Source of the DNA: Lewinella sp050633125
Lineage (GTDB): Bacteria; Bacteroidota; Bacteroidia; Chitinophagales; Saprospiraceae
Direction: 5' to 3'
DNA: 64,000 bases
NCBI RefSeq assembly: GCF_050633125.1
Contig: NZ_JBOEFX010000081.1
Span: forward strand, 38,182 to 102,181
Shown: one piece after another, positions 61,829-64,000 of the stretch
Layout of the letters: every line of letters begins with the position of its first letter
Numbering within the stretch: position 1 is the stretch's first letter
Made by a program: the position numbers and the translations under genes
The notes under the pieces: generated by a model
Databases searched by the model: none
The model's input: only the letters and a program-made list of their open reading frames with translations
What the model was told of the DNA's origin: nothing

Positions 61829-63085
61829 TTACGCCCGCTCTATTGGGCAAGTCATACAATGCGAGCCGCCTCTGGCACGAGATAGCTCAGTGGAAGGCAG
61901 GGTGATAATCGTCTGTTGAACTTCATCCGGACGAATAATACCATCAGCAAAAGCTTTGAGTAAATCCCGGGCGTAGACTACACGGTAACCAGCCTCTTCA
62001 AAAGCTTCTTCCGTTACAGGATTACGATCATAAGTCAAAGCAACTCCTGGCTTTAAAGCCACCAGGTTACAACCATCTGTCCATTGTTCACGATCCTGAT
62101 AAGGTGATTCGCCTTTTCCGGCAAAAATAATCCGAGTTTTAGGATCAATTTCTTTTATCAAAAATTCTTGAAGGGAATGGTATTGCCGCTCCTTTCCTTT
62201 TGCTGTAAACACCTGCACATTAGAGCCTAATCCATCGGAAATGATTGGCTTAAAGGCAACGTAATCATGGGTATTGATTTGGGTAAAGATCGTATCAATA
62301 TGCATATACGAGCGATCATTCGGAATGTTGACCTGCACCACATTTTTAACAACACCTTTTTCAAAGAGACTTTCTGCTAATGCACGTATCCCATAAGGAG
62401 TAGTTCTTTCACTACAACCTATCAAAAGGTAATCTTTATTCAAAATCATCATATCCCCTCCTTCGATCGAAACAGATTCTCCTTTTTTGGAGGGAGGAAA
62501 TTCATCAATTTTATTCAGATTGATCACCCGCTTCTCTTCCTGTAATTTGGCAAAAATAGGATGAGCATAAATAATAAAACGAGTGATGAAATTCTCTCGA
62601 TAACGAGCTTCCTTTGCTGCTTTGGTAATAATGATGTGGTCATTGACCGTTACCGCAATATCTCTGGTAAAGATGAAATTCGGGATAGGATCAAAAAAGA
62701 AATGATCATCCGGAGCATGGTAACCAGTGACCAGTAAATTGGTCAAAGCTGTAGCCGAAAGCCCTCGCATGATGTCACCATAAGACTTAGGTAACTCTTC
62801 ATGCTCTATGACCAGTTTGATCATTTCTTCCTTGCTTTCCGGATCAGCTTCTAGTGCTTCGTACAGCAACTGTTCTACTTCAATAACATTGTCCTCTCCT
62901 ACAAATTGGCGTAGGATGGCTGTAAATACGTCATGTTCCTTCTGCATTCTGGGCAGATGGACAATGTCATCAAACAACAATTCTTCGGCCCTTTTGGGCG
63001 ATATTCGACTGATTCCAACATCTGGACGGTGTACCAGAACCCGTCGCAGCGGGTTGATTTCGTTTTCGACAAATACTTTAGACAT
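61829..63085 (-). CDS. arcA: Arginine deiminase
   Basis: The 418-residue protein matches ADI: RVLVHRPDVG, IPNFIFTRDIAV, SIEGGDMMIL, MHIDTIFTQI and the C-terminal GGSHCMTCPIERA with catalytic Cys410. It converts arginine to citrulline and ammonia. The ornithine carbamoyltransferase and carbamate kinase genes of the classical pathway are not seen, so citrulline may be the end product or be used elsewhere. The gene lies 33 bp from the FAD oxidoreductase upstream on the same strand. Confidence 0.95.
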   Translation of the reverse strand: MSKVFVENEINPLRRVLVHRPDVGISRISPKRAEELLFDDIVHLPRMQKEHDVFTAILRQFVGEDNVIEVEQLLYEALEADPESKEEMIKLVIEHEELPKSYGDIMRGLSATALTNLLVTGYHAPDDHFFFDPIPNFIFTRDIAVTVNDHIIITKAAKEARYRENFITRFIIYAHPIFAKLQEEKRVINLNKIDEFPPSKKGESVSIEGGDMMILNKDYLLIGCSERTTPYGIRALAESLFEKGVVKNVVQVNIPNDRSYMHIDTIFTQINTHDYVAFKPIISDGLGSNVQVFTAKGKERQYHSLQEFLIKEIDPKTRIIFAGKGESPYQDREQWTDGCNLVALKPGVALTYDRNPVTEEAFEEAGYRVVYARDLLKAFADGIIRPDEVQQTIITLPSTELSRARGGSHCMTCPIERA

Positions 63086-63118
63086 GGTGGTAATTTGGCT
63101 AGAGGGTCAGATGACCAG

Positions 63119-64000
63119 CTACAACTCTACGACCTTTTCAATCTCGTAGATAGAATTTATTTTACCAGCAAATATGCAATAAAAACGGGGATTATTACTC
63201 AATAATCCAATTTCCGTTGGGCGGCCATCATCAATATAATTGGCTCGCAATTTAGACTTAATGGTAAACATGCTTGTAAAATAGTGCAGTTCCACCCGAT
63301 CAGTAAGGTATTGCCTCATTTGGGCTAGCATCTTCTCGTAATTAGACGAGGGCCGGTATTCACAATGATTACAAATACTTGTAAAGTTAGGATTACAATC
63401 TTGCCGTAGCTCCTGACAATCAAAAGTCGGCTGTGAAGCATACGACACCTTGTGGTGGGTATAAGCTACGGATGAAAGCGATAAAAGTCCAGATTTTCCA
63501 TAAGGCATAATCGACCCAAAAGGGCCATCCATAACAGTGAGGCCAGTGTTCTTCAATTGTGGGCTGCTCACAAAAGCCATTTCTGAAATTTCATGCATGA
63601 GATTAATCTCTTCCAAACCAAACAACTGGTTAATAGAATTACTAGCGCTGTAAGTAGCATTGATAACCTGCTGTGCATTGATGGTTCTAGTCACTTGACT
63701 TTCCAATTCAACAAGCTCAATTTCCCATGCTGAACCTACTGCTCCAGCAGTTTTTATTTGGTGGTAACACAATACTTCTACTCCCGGTGCAGCTTTTAAT
63801 TTTTCTCGGTAATAGGCTGCAATAAGTACCGGGTCAAAAGTGTATTCCTGGGTTTCGAAAACCGCTTCTAAGCGGTGGTAATTGAAAAGCGGATGTTTTT
63901 CTACTCGCTTACATGGGATATCAATATAACGACAAAAACGCTCGAACTGTGCCGCGTCTGTTAGGCTACCATAGCGATCAATCGCATAATATTTATCAAA
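63119..64000 (-). CDS. FAD-dependent oxidoreductase (DAO-like), 5' end cut
   Basis: The frame is open from base 64000 to the stop at 63119, with the N-terminus outside the window. The visible 293 residues include a substrate-domain pattern (DPVLIAAYYREKLKAAPGVEV, QQVINATYSASNSINQLFG) typical of D-amino-acid-oxidase-fold flavoenzymes; the NAD/FAD-binding GxGxxG lies beyond the edge. A run of Cys (DCQELRQDCNPNFTSICNHC) near 63360-63420 is notable. Substrate unknown. It probably shares an operon with arginine deiminase. Confidence 0.7.
   Translation of the reverse strand, partial: FDKYYAIDRYGSLTDAAQFERFCRYIDIPCKRVEKHPLFNYHRLEAVFETQEYTFDPVLIAAYYREKLKAAPGVEVLCYHQIKTAGAVGSAWEIELVELESQVTRTINAQQVINATYSASNSINQLFGLEEINLMHEISEMAFVSSPQLKNTGLTVMDGPFGSIMPYGKSGLLSLSSVAYTHHKVSYASQPTFDCQELRQDCNPNFTSICNHCEYRPSSNYEKMLAQMRQYLTDRVELHYFTSMFTIKSKLRANYIDDGRPTEIGLLSNNPRFYCIFAGKINSIYEIEKVVEL

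Noticed and set aside
1..64000. tRNA, rRNA or transposase genes
   Set aside because: I looked for T-loop type GGTTCGAATC strings, ribosomal RNA landmarks and DDE-type transposases by eye and saw none. A tRNAscan or IS search would settle it.

Overview
The window is a chromosomal segment of a Bacteroidota bacterium, most likely Saprospiria (Lewinella- or Haliscomenobacter-like). The signs are a type IX secretion (T9SS) cargo protein with a C-terminal sorting domain, a PorV/PorQ-family barrel, a TonB-dependent receptor with an N-terminal carboxypeptidase-like domain, DUF4249 and DUF3810 proteins, a Bacteroidota-style RHS core, and repeated TAnnTTTG -7 promoter boxes instead of sigma-70 boxes. 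Placement below phylum is inference. I see no rRNA, tRNA, CRISPR array, transposase or prophage. Two N bases at 44931-44932 mark an assembly gap.

Layout. 1-4259 (-) is a 5'-complete, 3'-cut alpha-2-macroglobulin lipoprotein. 4.4-7.0 kb holds a LON-domain protein, a gene-poor stretch with a TonB fragment, and a PorV-like protein. 7.2-12.4 kb is a coherent catabolic locus: GH63 mannosyl/glucosylglycerate-type hydrolase, sodium:solute symporter and glycerate kinase, with a divergent AraC regulator. 12.4-16.8 kb holds a YihY protein, thioesterase, copper-type P-ATPase and a lipoprotein. 16.9-23.6 kb holds a saccharopine-reductase-like enzyme, a LuxE-like synthetase, duplicated lipoproteins, HemF, an ArsC/Spx-like protein, a nucleoside phosphorylase and an RlmI-like methyltransferase. 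23.6-31.2 kb holds a TPR protein, PIF1-like helicase, DUF3810 protein, thioredoxin, DUF58 protein, PPK2 and an S4 RNA-binding protein. 32.3-35 kb is the accessory spot: an orphan RHS C-terminal module with an alpha/beta-hydrolase tip, an adjacent lipoprotein, 3-hydroxybutyryl-CoA dehydrogenase, and an array of palindromic repeat elements before murB. 36-43.4 kb holds a cation-chloride cotransporter homologue, DUF721/RecF, and two paralogous exported CotH-like proteins. 43.6-50.8 kb holds alkaline phosphatase, acyl-CoA dehydrogenase, and a LytS/LytTR two-component pair downstream of a small exported protein and a TonB-dependent receptor. 51-64 kb holds DnaK, a Cys-rich small protein, DUF4249, PanB, MltG, an MBL hydrolase, a T9SS cargo protein, a double-ATPase ABC protein, arginine deiminase and a partial FAD oxidoreductase.

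Most interesting signals: (1) a textbook LytTR double operator (two 9-bp direct repeats, 12-bp spacer) upstream of the TonB receptor in the same cluster as a LytTR regulator; (2) an orphan RHS toxin-like lipase module directly followed by a lipoprotein, resembling an effector/immunity pair; (3) a family of palindromic mobile-like elements carrying a nested ~22-bp module in 0, 1 or 2 copies; (4) a probable compatible-solute (mannosyl- or glucosylglycerate) utilisation operon; (5) a duplicated TTAATTCnGAATTAA operator over a promoter; (6) two genes whose -7 box lies four bases before the ATG, implying leaderless mRNAs.
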